64,000 nucleotides of DNA from Hymenopellis radicata (lineage: Eukaryota; Basidiomycota; Agaricomycetes; Agaricales; Physalacriaceae). The DNA is taken from the NCBI GenBank assembly GCA_015501595.1, contig JADNRX010000062.1, positions 62,001 to 126,000 of the forward strand, given 5' to 3'. This document shows, piece by piece, positions 45,426 to 55,940 of this stretch. Positions within the stretch are counted from its first letter, which is position 1, and every line of letters begins with the position of its first letter. A program made the translations under genes and the position numbers. The notes beneath the pieces were generated by a model, which worked only from the letters and a program-made list of their open reading frames with translations, was not told the origin of the DNA and ran no database searches.

Positions 45426-45519
45426 CTCTCTGACTGGGAGTCGAACCCAGCTTTCGCGCGGTCTTTAGATCCAAAGTCGTGATGACAGGCGCGTGTACTA
45501 ACCGATATACTATCAGAGA
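45426..45519 (-). tRNA. tRNA-Asp (GTC), copy 4, with intron
   Basis: Exons as copies 1 and 3; intron of about 22 nt, again unrelated. T-rich runs (TTTTTCTTCTTC) lie downstream on the minus strand. The repeat block at 44925-45310 follows it, as in copy 2. Confidence 0.92.
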
Positions 45520-45667
45520 CATTTTAAAACTCTCTGTTGCTTGTTGTCATCTATTCCACAAGTTGATTTCTGGTTGTACACTTTCAATAGTGGATTCAAA
45601 TTAACGCAGAGAATAGTATAAACTGACTGCAATATATAGAGTGTATCATATACTAAATTGTATCTGT

Positions 45668-45722
45668 GGTTAGACAAGGTTAGACCGTCGTTTGCGGGTG
45701 GTTAGACGATAACCGTCTAACC
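45668..45722. repeat. GGTTAGAC motif cluster with hairpin
   Basis: GGTTAGAC at 45668-45675, 45678-45685 and 45700-45707, and its inverse GTCTAACC at 45715-45722. The last two form a hairpin with a short loop. About 300 bp upstream of the Crypton coding region. Confidence 0.6.
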
Positions 45723-46139
45723 AGGACAATACCCTCGAAAGCGGGTTTAGCGGCTATAACGGGTAATAGCCAGCCACGATCGGTGTTCTTAATTGGGAAC
45801 CGTGTTATCCTTTGTTCTTGCCCTCATCTCCTCTATCCACATCTGTCATTGTTGCCAGTTACCTCTTTGAGTCACAGTCTTCATAGTGGAACTGTCAGAC
45901 TATTGGATTTCGGCAGGTAAGCCGCCTATTTCAACTTGAAAACAATGCTGAACTGCTGTCTGTAGTCAATATCACATCCGACTTCCTGGCGGGCGACCAT
46001 CCTCTAGGAATACTTGTTGAATTGTTTACACATGGAATTCTACTGCTTTCTCCCATTTTTCATCGTCTGTACACAACATTTACACGACACACCCTCAACC
46101 ACGATACTCACAATCGACATCCACAATCGATCATAGACA

Positions 46140-46397
46140 ATGAACCGCCGGACAATGAACTGCCGAACGCCACGCCAAATGACGCGCCGAACAAAGCGCC
46201 TCGCCACCATTGTCCCCTATTTCCAACGGTGGACGAGGCTTCATTGTTCGCTAACGATGGCAGTCTGTGGACGCAGGTGAGTGTATAAATGACACAACAG
46301 CTTAGCTAAATCTTCCAACGCGTCTGCAGAAACCTTACCCCAGCTCAACGTCGTCAGAACCTTCGATCTGGTCTTCCCTTCTTCATGCCAGCCCATA
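46140..46397 (+). CDS. 5' exons of the Crypton gene (uncertain)
   Basis: The frame before the first MITE reads NLTPAQRRQNLRSGLPFFMPAH after an intron at about 46279-46331 (GTGAGT...CTGCAG). Removing the MITE and one TA joins H directly in frame to KRTRDEANTDDN on the other side. The upstream exon in the matching phase is very basic and starts at an ATG near 46140. A different, more ordinary-looking frame from 46022 also reaches the donor, so the true first exon is undecided. Confidence 0.35.
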
Positions 46398-46629
46398 CTG
46401 TAGACTTTCAATCAATTCGTCGGTCCATGTGACCTGTGACCTCTCTGACGAAATTTTGGTTTCGTCGACTTACCATATATAGTAATTGCCGCCGCGGCGG
46501 AGCGGCGGCGGGAGGCTGGCGGGGCCCCGACGAGGACTTTTTTGCAATTTTCACTGTGACTAGTGTGACTTTTCGTCGATTTCGGATCCTCTGTGACCCG
46601 TGACCGACGAATTGATTTAAAGTCTACAG
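46398..46629 (+). mobile_element. MITE copy 1 (232 bp, TA target)
   Basis: Flanked by TA (46396-46397 and 46630-46631). Terminal inverted repeats of about 26 bp begin CTGTAGACTTT and end AAAGTCTACAG, with one mismatch. The interior holds a GC-rich palindrome (GCCGCCGCGGCGGAGC...) and repeated TTTCGTCG boxes. No coding capacity. TA target and ends suggest mobilisation by a Tc1/mariner-like transposase not in this window. Confidence 0.88.
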
Positions 46630-46631
46630 TA

Positions 46632-49142
46632 AGCGCACTCGGGACGAAGCCAATACCGACGATAACTGGCAGAGCAGCTCACAATTTACCCATCATCTCT
46701 TTCCCATCTCCTCTTCGACATCACCTCCCGCGCAGTACTTCTCAAACAATCATTCTGATATCCCATTCCGCTTCATTGAAGAGCCATTGGAATCAGGACT
46801 ACGTGTCTCTAGTCTCCCGACACCTTTCAACTTTGATGCGGAATATGCGGCCGTACTTGGTCGCCTCCCAGAGTCGGCACCATCTGCGCTTGGAGAATCA
46901 TCATTCAGCCATGGTTTCGACTTTGACAAGCTTCTTTCCCTCTCAGGAGCCGACGACATGGATACAGAGCATGATGGGGAAGCGGAGTACGGCACAGAAG
47001 GAGAGCACAGCGAACTTGATGAAAATAATCCGCTTGAAGAGCTTCCGGCGGCTCTCCCACAGTCAATGCTCACTGAGGCTGAAGCACTTCGTGTGCTCTC
47101 CGATCAGTCCCATGAGACGCGACTTGCCCTTCACAATGCCATGGATGCGGATAAAGGAACACAAGCTGCTTATCCGCGACACATAAAACGCTATAAGCTG
47201 TGGTGGTGCCTGGATCAGGACCGCCGCATACAGGCCGATCCATGTTGGGTTCGTATTTCCAGCGAACCCGTCATGCAGACCAAAGTCGCGATTTGGCTAC
47301 AGTATGAGTCATCGCGCCCAAAGGTCAGATTTATTCTCACCGTTCAGACATTCATCAACTGAGCTTACCTATCAGATGACACATAATGGTCTGGAAATTC
47401 CTGGCAGTATCGTTGGGTACGAACACGTCAAGCAGTGCATCAGCGCTCTCGAACGTCACCGTTTCGACCATCAGCACGAGGATCTATATCTTGCGACACC
47501 TGAATCACAGAAGCCACTGCGCGACGACTCGCGCATTAAGGAATTTGAGAAGGTTTCCCGCGCCCGAGAGCCCGAGCGAGTCGCAAGTGCCCAAGTCCGA
47601 AAGGCAGCTGGAACATCTGCTGGTTAGCCAATTTCTAATACACATTGTTCGTACTCTAAAGGCTGTTGTCAGATAACTACACCCCGGAAGAGCTCAAGGC
47701 TGCATCAGCATGGTGCCTTGAACAGCGTAAAGCACCCCACAGTCTTTATATTGGAGCTCGTGATCGTGCCATGCTACTTGTCTCGACTTGCACTGCTTTT
47801 CGTGGAGACAACCTCCGATCTCTTCTCTGGTCAGATCTCTTTTCGCGTCAAGTGCCTGTTCCGGAGCTTGGATTGGGTCGATCAATAATGGTACAGCTTT
47901 TACTGTCCTTCTCAACTACTCTAACTGACATCCTACTTCAGGCGTTGATCTGTCTTGTCGATCAGTCGAAAACCAACCAGCATGGTCGTGTGGACGAACA
48001 TGGCGCTTTTCGCCATCGCGAGGTTGACCTCTGTTCGATTGGTGCCTTGGCTGTACAATACTTCGTTCACTTTCACGTTCTTGCGAAGGCACCTCCTCAA
48101 TTTGCACCTGATTTCTCTGATCCTGCATTTGGCGAATACGGACGTCGACCGTGGTATGAGAACTACGTATTTCCAAGTTCTGACGGGGATGATGTTGAAA
48201 TGTCTTATCAAGGTAAGCCCTCCATTTCCTCTATTTGAACGCAACTAAAGGTTTTCATGGCAGCTCACAATAAACGTGTCAAGCTTATTCATGATAAGAA
48301 CAGTATCAGCCTCTCCAAAAGCACCCATGCTGGACGTGTATATGCTGCGAAGACAGCACGTGAATATGGCGCCTCCGTGGATGCTGTAAAGGCACTTGGT
48401 GGCTGGAGTGAGAACGACTCCTACCGTGCCTGCTATGATCGCGCACTTGCCAAAGAGGCACTTTTCGGAGCAGCATTTTTCGATGCGAAACGCCCAGAAG
48501 CCTACTGCCTTCCCCGGGCCAGCTTAGGTATGTTTAACGCTGTTCATTTTGTGTCTAATTGTATCTGATATGTGGCTAGAACCTCCTTCCGAGCTGGTGA
48601 ACTCTATATTTCCCTTTGTTGAAGCAGAGCTCAAAGCACTTCAAGAACGCCGCCAGCAGTATGGACGAATCGCGGATGATTACGCGCTAACGCAGTTCCT
48701 CAACGTCCTCATCCTATTTCGCCAAATTTTGCTCCAAGATGCCGCTGTGCTGTTTACCGAGCATCCAGGCGCCGGCATATTCCATCATCATCCTTTCAAT
48801 ACAACACTCTTTCGCGAATTTGCATTGGAGTCGGTTAGCGTCTTACGGCGTGTTGAAGAAGCTGCACGGAATCAGTTCCAAAATCTTCCTGAGCACATCG
48901 CGGCCTCCTTCCGTGGAATGTTTGCCTCTGCAAACATTGTTCAGGAGCGGGAGCGTGAAGAGTTTCGGCGCCATATTGGTGCTCTTTCCTCTCAAAATCA
49001 GACATTGACTAATCTGGTTCTTGAGCTGCATCAGACAGCTCAACCACGCCGTTCGCGAGGTTTAACTTCTACTCTTTCCTTGCCCCCACAAGTACTACCA
49101 CCAGCTACTGTAGACTTTCATTCAATTCGTCGGGCCATGTGA
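46632..49142 (+). CDS. Crypton tyrosine recombinase core with Ndc10-like region
   Basis: DNA-cutting and joining enzyme of the tyrosine recombinase class. Five exons or more, joined by short introns near 47323, 47628, 47889, 48213 and 48526. An acidic amino part leads to the core: catalytic Arg in FRGDNLRSLLWSDL, the Ndc10-like stretch QHGRVDEHGAFRHREVDL, then HxxR in THAGRVYAAKTAREYG and the nucleophile Tyr in SYRACYDRA. A coiled-coil region (QEREREEFRRHI to LVLELHQTA) follows. The last 11 codons and TGA stop (49140-49142) come from MITE copy 2. No ATG lies between MITE copy 1 and the acidic part, so the 5' end depends on splicing from upstream or a later ATG. Related proteins gave rise to yeast Ndc10. 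Confidence 0.75.
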
Positions 49143-49340
49143 CCTGTGACCGGTCCGACGAAATTATGGTTTCGTCGAATTACCATATATGGTAATTGCC
49201 GCCGCGGCGGAGCTGCGGCGGGAGGCTGGCGGGGGCCCCGCCGGGGACTTTTTCTCAATTTTCGCTGTGACTCTTGTGACTTTTCGTCGATTTCGGATCC
49301 TCTGTGACCCGTGACCGACGAATTGAATTAAAGTGTACAG
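49108..49340 (+). mobile_element. MITE copy 2 (233 bp, TA target)
   Basis: Same family and orientation as copy 1; TA at 49106-49107 and 49341-49342; ends CTGTAGACTTT...AAAGTGTACAG. Its left inverted repeat is translated as the tail VDFHSIRRAM-stop of the recombinase. Confidence 0.9.
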
Positions 49341-49342
49341 TA

Positions 49343-49995
49343 CATCTGCTCCTTCTATGGCCACCTCTTCCTCCTCCTTGTCAACCTCCCTACCTTCCCC
49401 TTCAACAGCCTCTTCTTCTCCACCGACAATCAGGCCGCTCTCTCCAGCTCACTATCCGGAGTTACCCATATCTTCACTAAAGGATCCATGTGCTTCCGCT
49501 ATCCAGGAAACAGCTCGACAAGCACTCTTAAGTCGGTACGGCGCTGAATGTGTCCATCGTCATCAGTGGACATGGACGACATCCGCCTCAGTGAAGAAGC
49601 CGGATCGCTGGGTGCCAACCTATAGCTTGGCTCCTCTCAAGAATATCTCTCTCGAGGACGTATACACAGAATTCTCGAATGGACTCAAGGGCCATCTGTC
49701 TATTCGAGAGCTTCGAGCGAAGTGGGGAGCAGAGTGGCAGGGTGCAAGTAATGCCGAGAAGACGGATGCTTCCCGCCGAAAGCGATTCTTCGAGTTAGTT
49801 GAGGCGTTGAAGGCGCGTCACAAGAACTGGCAAGATAAACATGTCTTCGAGTTTCTCAACTCAAGATTCTGCATTGACGCTAAATCATCGTCGAAGCATT
49901 TACGCTCACTGCGTCTGTTTCTAGAATGGATTCCGAATAAGAAGGAGGACGGTTTCGATAAAGTACTACAAGAGTCTAATTTATTTACTTTCTAA
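49343..49995 (+). CDS. GCR1_C-like DNA-binding domain severed from the Crypton recombinase
   Basis: About 215 codons. First in-frame ATG 49357 (MATSSSSLSTS), after a Ser/Pro-rich linker. The folded part LEDVYTEFSNGLKGHLSIREL ... RAKWGAEWQG ... RRKRFFELVEALKARH fits the GCR1_C domain often found at the carboxyl end of Crypton and agaricomycete recombinase proteins. If MITE copy 2 and one TA are removed, the recombinase frame LPPA-T continues exactly into SAPSMATSSS, so this was one protein. Now it could only be made from its own ATG or by splicing across the MITE. Confidence 0.7.
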
Positions 49996-50039
49996 TTTTA
50001 CAAGAGTCCATGTTATTTACTTTCTAATCCAACTTGTAA

Positions 50040-52065
50040 CTACTTTTCATCATCAGAAATATCAATAACTTCCATAGAAACACTGTGGCGAGCTTCTGCT
50101 TCCTCAGCCTCTTCCTCATCCGACAAAAGACTAATGATCTCGGCATCAGGAGGAATTCCTATCTGCACACCTGCACCTTTCACGCGCACACCTTTCGCAT
50201 GTGTACCTTTCGCATGTGTACCTTTCATACTCACGCGCGCACCTTCTATACGCACACCTTCCACGCCAACGCTCACGCTCACATGTGCACCTTCCACGCC
50301 CACGTCCACACTCATGTGCGCACCTTCCACGCCCACGCGCGAAAGGTTCACTTCTTTCATATCTCCAGCTTTCACACCTACACCCTTCACGCCCACTCCT
50401 TTCGTACTGGCCGTGTTATCTTCCACTTTGTTCTCCACCTCCATCTTATCCTCCGAGTCCTTGTCAATCATCGCCTCTGCCTCCGCAATATCCTCTGCAT
50501 CCTTAGCATCCTCCGTATCTGACGGCGCCGAATTGTAAAGTCCCGTCGTATCAGGCTGGGCTAAATTGTAAAGTCCTGTGGGTACCCAGGCCCGCATGTA
50601 ACGTGTCGTAGATCCTAAAGACCCCTGCATGCCAGCAGCCGAAGCGCTGTCTTGCATCTCGTGGAGAAGAGGAGGGGTTATCTGAAGGGAAAGGCAGGTT
50701 CGGGAGCGATGAGGGACGACTTGATTACGACGAGGTTGAGTATCACCGATAATAACAGAATAGGGACAGATATCAACCTCGAAGTCGCCATCGCCGCTGG
50801 GAATAGATTTCAACAGTTCGCGCATTGCGAGTTCTGGAAAGACGGCCTGCTTGAAGTGTTGAAAAAGCTGAGTGCTATCTAATCCCCAAACAAGATTTTT
50901 TGCAGCAAAAGCGGCGAGTTCACCAAGCCTAGGCGACGAATCCCAGCGAAGCACTGGAGGTGACATAACACCCTGGGAAGAGAGTGGACAGAGGTACAGT
51001 CGGAGAGTGTCATAGTCGGGAAAGTTGTTGGGAATCTTCCTGGCCAAGCTGCGACTGAAGCTCTGACCAGATAAGGTCTCCTGGAATCTTCGGCACCATG
51101 AGGGACGAAACTCGCGAAACTGTGCAGACGACATATCCAATACTGCTTGAATAAGATCATCCCCAAAGCCCGCAAGGGCAAGTCGGCGCGCCTTCTTGAT
51201 TCCACAACTAGGTATTCCATCCTTAAACGACGTTAGAGATCTGTGATAGAGGTAGCAAGGAGGTACTAACCGAATAATCACCGCCAGCTAATATAGCCAT
51301 GAACACAAGTTGCTCTCGAGATAGACCGATGTCCTCATAAACAGTGATATCGACGGCGCGGTCAGAGATTTCACGACTATCAGGACACATTAGGCATTGT
51401 CAAAAGTGAATGAAAAGATACGAACATGCGAATAATTCGGGGTGCGCCAAACACAAAGGTATCACTGTCTTCCGTTATAACAGCATCGATGATATGCTGG
51501 GCACACATCCATGCTAGTTCAGCTTCCGCTTCTCCGGGAGCCTGAACAAGAATGAGAGTGCAGTAATAGAAAATAACAAGAAAACTTACGTCTACGTACT
51601 TCCATCCAAAGCACTGAATGAGACTCTTGAAGTCGGAATTCAAGAAGTGGCTGTTAGAGCGGACAGAGGTCTTGCGCTTGACGTTGGGCCGCCCAGGACC
51701 ATCAAACACGAAAAGGGGGATAACAGTGGTCAGACTGAAGAGCGCCGTCGCACGCTTAAAGAGGGAAGCAAGTGCAGCATTTTTGGTTTGGCGATTATGC
51801 GCGTTCGCCTGATAGAACCAGACACTAAGAACTCGGAATGAGTTGCTGATCGAACACATGGGAAAAGGAGCATACCTAACATCGATGCCAACTCGATAAC
51901 CTCGCACATCATCTCCCCAAGGGACGGTGCCGGGGCCTTCACTGACGGAGAGATCAATCAAAGAAGTATCCTTGCTGTTGTCTTCAAGCATCTACCATGT
52001 AAATCTAAGCAAATTTCAAGAGAGGAAGAACAGAAGCTTACCTTCCATAGTCCTCGAATGCCCAT
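50040..52065 (-). CDS. XPG/FEN1-family structure-specific nuclease
   Basis: Flap- or junction-cutting nuclease, closest in layout to fungal GEN1/Yen1-like proteins; nuclear DNA repair role inferred from family. Six exons: 52065-52042, 51991-51881, 51808-51590, 51541-51426, 51376-51271 and 51221-50040, 585 aa. The first 8-codon exon is MGIRGLWK. Metal-binding Asp in YRVGIDA and in LFVFDGPGRPNVKRK. XPG-I region APGEAEAELAWMC and TEDSDTFVFG. Helix-hairpin motif GGDYSDGIPSCGIKKA. All acidic metal ligands of the family that can be placed are kept. The last 250 residues are low complexity, with a Gly-Val/Lys repeat (about 50160-50420) and an acidic end. Confidence 0.85.
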
Positions 52066-53297
52066 GGTGTCAAGAGTCAAGGAGCAAAGAACGATAGACA
52101 GGTCTCTCAAGGATCGCCGTGTCATTTGCGGGCAAACGACGCGATCAACTAGACGGGGGAACACACAAAAGACGTGTCATAATGTCATTCCCTTAACCGC
52201 TTCACATGAGACGGTGTCTAGGTCGCGTCGTGGCAGGAGTGGGTGGAGGCAACATTCGAGCCTTGAGATGAAGGTCCACGGAAGGCAAAAGCGAGCAAGT
52301 GCGAGCGCAGCGGCGACAGCCGCTGTTGCCTTCAGGAAGAAGCTTGGGTTGGTGAGCCAGAGGAGCTATGAAAGGGCTCTATCAGTCAAGGTTATCACAA
52401 AACAATGAATTCTACGCACTTCAGCAAGCACCGATAATCTCCTCCTCAACAGGCTAATCCAACGATGCAACAGTTCTTGATGGTGCACGTCCACAATACT
52501 CCCCCGCCAACGTCGTTCTTGGAAGTAGGCTCAAGGTCGGCCCGCTGTCGACAAGAACGGCGCAGATGGTCGGGTGTTGTGGACCTCCACACTCAAAGTC
52601 CGGAGCTATACCAAGTGTGGCAGGAGCAGGGGCGACCATGGAGGTTGGTGGGAGTAGGAGTACAGGCAATAAACATGCCACCAAGAGTGTACTGGAGGAA
52701 TGGAGATAAACTCCACCACGAGTCTCTTTGACGAGGTCCCCGCACTCTGATGGAATGTCCGCAAATTTTGACCGACACCAAGAAGTGTCATGGCGGTCAA
52801 GCGGTAAGCAGGTCTAAGCACGTGTGTGCGACGCGACTTGACCCGGTGGAGAAGTGGTCAACATCCAACGTTGAGGGAGGAAAACAGTCGCGTCGCGTCA
52901 TGCACGTGCACGTGCTTACAACTTTTCCTTCCTTCCACCATCATCGCACTTCGTTCAGTCATTCATCGACACCGTCTTCTATGCTATGGTAAGTCTTTTT
53001 CAATTCGTTTCGCAGCCTTGGTTAAGTAATACCGTTTTCAAGCTTTCCTTTCGCAACTGGCGGACCTCAAAATGCTTGGAGCGACTTCAAGCACTGTTTC
53101 AATGAATAGTCAGTTATACAGCGGGATTTCCGGTGTGTCTCTCCAGGTTTCGCTGATTCATCACTGATTTTCTCGAAAGATTTCGACATCATGCCTGTAG
53201 GACGACTCAACGGTGGTCTTTGAAATTTTGTGATCCCGCTTTCGGTCTGCGGTTCCATTGGCAAACGATCCGGGACTCGTGCTGCTCAGTATCTGCG
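52066..53297. other. intergenic, no gene recognised
   Basis: Promoter side of the nuclease gene, then unassigned DNA. A 76-codon minus frame at 52454-52684 has no family resemblance. The expected amino-terminal part of CDC73 is absent here. Confidence 0.45.
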
Positions 53298-54254
53298 ATG
53301 GAACAGACAGTGCTTACAGCCCAACCAAGTCGTTCGTCGATGCGCCGCGTGAGAACGGCGTCGGCGTCGGTCAGTGTTACTGCCCGAAAACACGTTTTAG
53401 AGTGGCTTGAAGGCGACATCGACGACGGCGACTTGCTAGTGTCACTACCAGGTGCGTGCTGTTAAGCGGCCTCGGCATTTGGGTTAACATTGCTGTTAGG
53501 CGAATCCTCGACACCGCTTGGAACACCGACGCGCACGACCAGCAGCCTGCCAGTGACGACGTCGCCCAGGAAATCGGATCCAGATACACCGTCAAGCAAG
53601 CGACGCTATGTGCCAGACCCGCACGACATGGAAGCGGTCAAGAAAATCAAACGCAGCGAGATTGAATTGCGCGACCACAACGCAGTCCTACAAGGCACCA
53701 AGCCCAATGTATGCGTATAATGGTCGCCTCCTCGTCATCTACTGATTTTTGTACAGAACTTTACCAATATCAAGAACGTCTACACCGAAAAGTTGAAAAA
53801 GATGCGGGAGGCGAACAAGGCAGACGCGCCGTCAACTGCTGCTACGGCTTCCACGCCAGACCACTAGATGCAAGCCCGCAAGGCGCGCAGCAATTTTTCT
53901 ATCATCATGGTCTCGTCCTCCCCTACCGCCCTCATCACAATGCACAACGTCAAGCGATTTCTGCAGGAGGCTGTGTACGTGTTCTCGTCTATTAAATACT
54001 CGTCGTTCTCAATACCCAATAGTTTTGAGGCGTCCCAAGAGGCACGAGAGAAGGGCAACACTGAAAAGCTCGTTACTGTCGACCGGAAGCTCACTCACAT
54101 CGATCCTGGTGGGAAAGAACACTCAACGCACGCAAGATATATCGTCGTTGACTCGCGTGAGTCCCTCAACAGGTTCGGACCGGATGCATGGGAGCGCGTA
54201 GTTTGCGTGATGACCACTGGCCAAGCCTGGCAGTTCAAGCCATACCGCAGGACT
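53298..54254 (+). pseudogene. CDC73: CDC73 (parafibromin), truncated copy with in-frame stop
   Basis: CDC73 is a Paf1-complex subunit that travels with RNA polymerase II. Preserved parts in order: VTARKHVLEWLEGD, a linker ending SSKRRYVPDPHD, AVKKIKRSEIELRDHNAVL and GTKPNNFTNIKNVY. After an in-frame TAG at 53865-53867 comes the C-terminal Ras-like domain: SSSPTALITMHNVKRFLQEAV, FEASQEAREKGN, HIDPGGKE and WERVVCVMTTGQAWQFKPY. Three introns still have good borders (53452-53499, 53709-53756, 53975-54022). The first ~200 residues and everything after FKPY are missing. Truncation at both ends plus nonsense fit a decayed partial duplicate; the functional gene should be elsewhere. Confidence 0.75.
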
Positions 54255-54479
54255 CATTCGGACATGATACAGGTCTCTCGCTGTGTGAGCAGCGATTCCC
54301 GACTCTGCAGAGACGCTCTCAGAGCCAGTGATGACCAGTTTTGCGGTGCCCACGTTCCACTCGTTTCTCCCATCATTTCGTACAGCACTCTGGTATTCGT
54401 CGTTGCCTTTGTTGAATCGCCGTTCCTACTCAGGTATGTGCCCCATTCACTTCCCTCATTCAATTCTAAATTTCACTAG

Positions 54480-55620
54480 TTACGGGAGGCCGTTGCTTTC
54501 GGCGTATCTCAGGATGAATTACAGCTGATTCTTACGCAGCTAAGGTGTCTTGTGCCCGCTTCTGGTCCCCCACCTCCACCGCAAGTAACTCCCTCAAAGT
54601 GGTTACCACACTTTCAGAGTCCAAGGTGAGCACTGCCTCCTTCCGTCAACACCACCGCTAACACTAAGTAGAAGAGCTCGAATTTTTCTCTCTCTCAGAG
54701 GCGGCCTCGGGATCAGACCCATTCGATATTCCTCGTGTTCGCCAACTTGGTCTTCACTTGTCCTTGGCGCGTAGCATGTTCTGACGTGTTCTTAGATCGA
54801 CTCATCGAAGGGCGACATTTCCTCGTTTTTTTCCCTCTGTCTCGACAACCCAGTCTCCCGCGGGACAGTCATAATGAGTACGACTGACCGCTACGCCGAG
54901 CCCGCCGTGGACTTTAACACCAACATCAACTGGGTCAACACGGAACTCTTCGTCTGTGTGGTTAAGTTCTACCGTAAGTAGATGGCAGCGCCAACCCATA
55001 CGCGTTGCACGGCCGCAATGATGATGCCGCAGGGCATGGGCGGGGTGGGTCCTCTGAGCTGCTAGTGTATGGGGTGGCGGGATTTAGTGTGAGCGATATT
55101 TCGGTGAATTCGATGATTCCGGTTACGCATACGTATGCGACGGTCTATGCTATTGCTGAGAAGGTAAGTAGGCGTGTCTGATTTTTTGTGGGGTGGGGAC
55201 TGATTGTGGGATATATAGGCAGCGGATTTGATTCAATTCAGTGTAAACAATTCCGTGTCCTTTCCCTCAGTATTCAACACTCCGTCCGGTATGTCGATTT
55301 GTTGGCCCCTCGACGACTAACGTGCTGACGACTCTCTTCAGATTTTTCATGTGCGCCGTCTAGCGCGACGTCGACGACATCCTCGCACCTCTTATCTCTG
55401 GATATTCGGCTCACATACGAGCTACTGTGTGCGTCGTGGTTTGCGCTGGCGGAACTCTGAACAGGCTGTCGGCCGTCGGGGACACCTTTTCATATCCCTC
55501 GCCTTAGATCTGTGTTGTCTCCGCCATCCCGGACGCCTTCTAAGCCGACTTTGCTCGCTACTACTCCCATCAAGCTGTGTATTCTGGGACTAGCAGCGAC
55601 ATGCCTGGAGGTCATCTTCC
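54480..55620 (+). other. exon-like plus-strand pieces of unknown gene(s)
   Basis: Protein-like pieces: SQDELQLILTQLRCLVPAS near 54510, VDFNTNINWVNTELFVCVVK near 54910, and GRGGSSELLVYGVAGFSVSD with VTHTYATVYAIAEK near 55040-55165. Donors such as GTAAGT at about 55165 are present. The second and third pieces lie in different frames with a TAG between (near 54980). No family recognised and no complete model found; decayed gene likely. Confidence 0.3.
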
Positions 55621-55940
55621 ACGGTAGGTAGACCTCGTTTGTCGTTTGGGCTTTCGTTAATATCAATCACAGGACTCGGGACTACGGGATGCCTCGTTTA
55701 TGTCGTCAGCGACAGTTCGGAACGTTGTCTTTGCGACGCGTCCTCTCTCATTTGGCTTCGCGCCGTTGGGGGCGACGCTTCTCTGGACACAGAGGATACC
55801 AAGTCCCTCGCTGGTTTCGAAGACCCGCCATGGCAAGGTGATAGAAAGTGTAGCTGTCCCTTCCTGGGTGTCTTTGTTCTTACACTCAAGGGTCTCCACG
55901 TTCACAAGTGATTTATGTTGGTAGAGAAAATAGACTTGAT

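Larger units (their letters stand above)
46022..49995 (+). mobile_element. Crypton-type tyrosine-recombinase transposon, cut by two MITEs
   Basis: The coding pieces in order make one Crypton protein: an amino-terminal basic segment, a tyrosine recombinase core with Ndc10-like region, and a GCR1_C-like DNA-binding domain. MITE copies at 46398-46629 and 49108-49340 separate the three parts. Outer ends of the Crypton were not found; Cryptons lack inverted repeats, so limits given are those of recognisable coding DNA. Confidence 0.75.

Noticed and set aside
46398..49340. Composite transposon formed by two direct MITE copies around the recombinase
   Set aside because: Each MITE has its own TA duplication and precise in-frame removal, so they are separate insertions into an older gene.
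50160..50420. Regularly spaced repeats resembling a CRISPR array
   Set aside because: They are in-frame codon repeats of the nuclease tail, with no constant repeat-spacer pattern, in a eukaryotic genome.
52454..52684. 76-codon minus-strand frame with hydrophobic start
   Set aside because: No family match, overlapped by equally long frames on the other strand, and no splice context.
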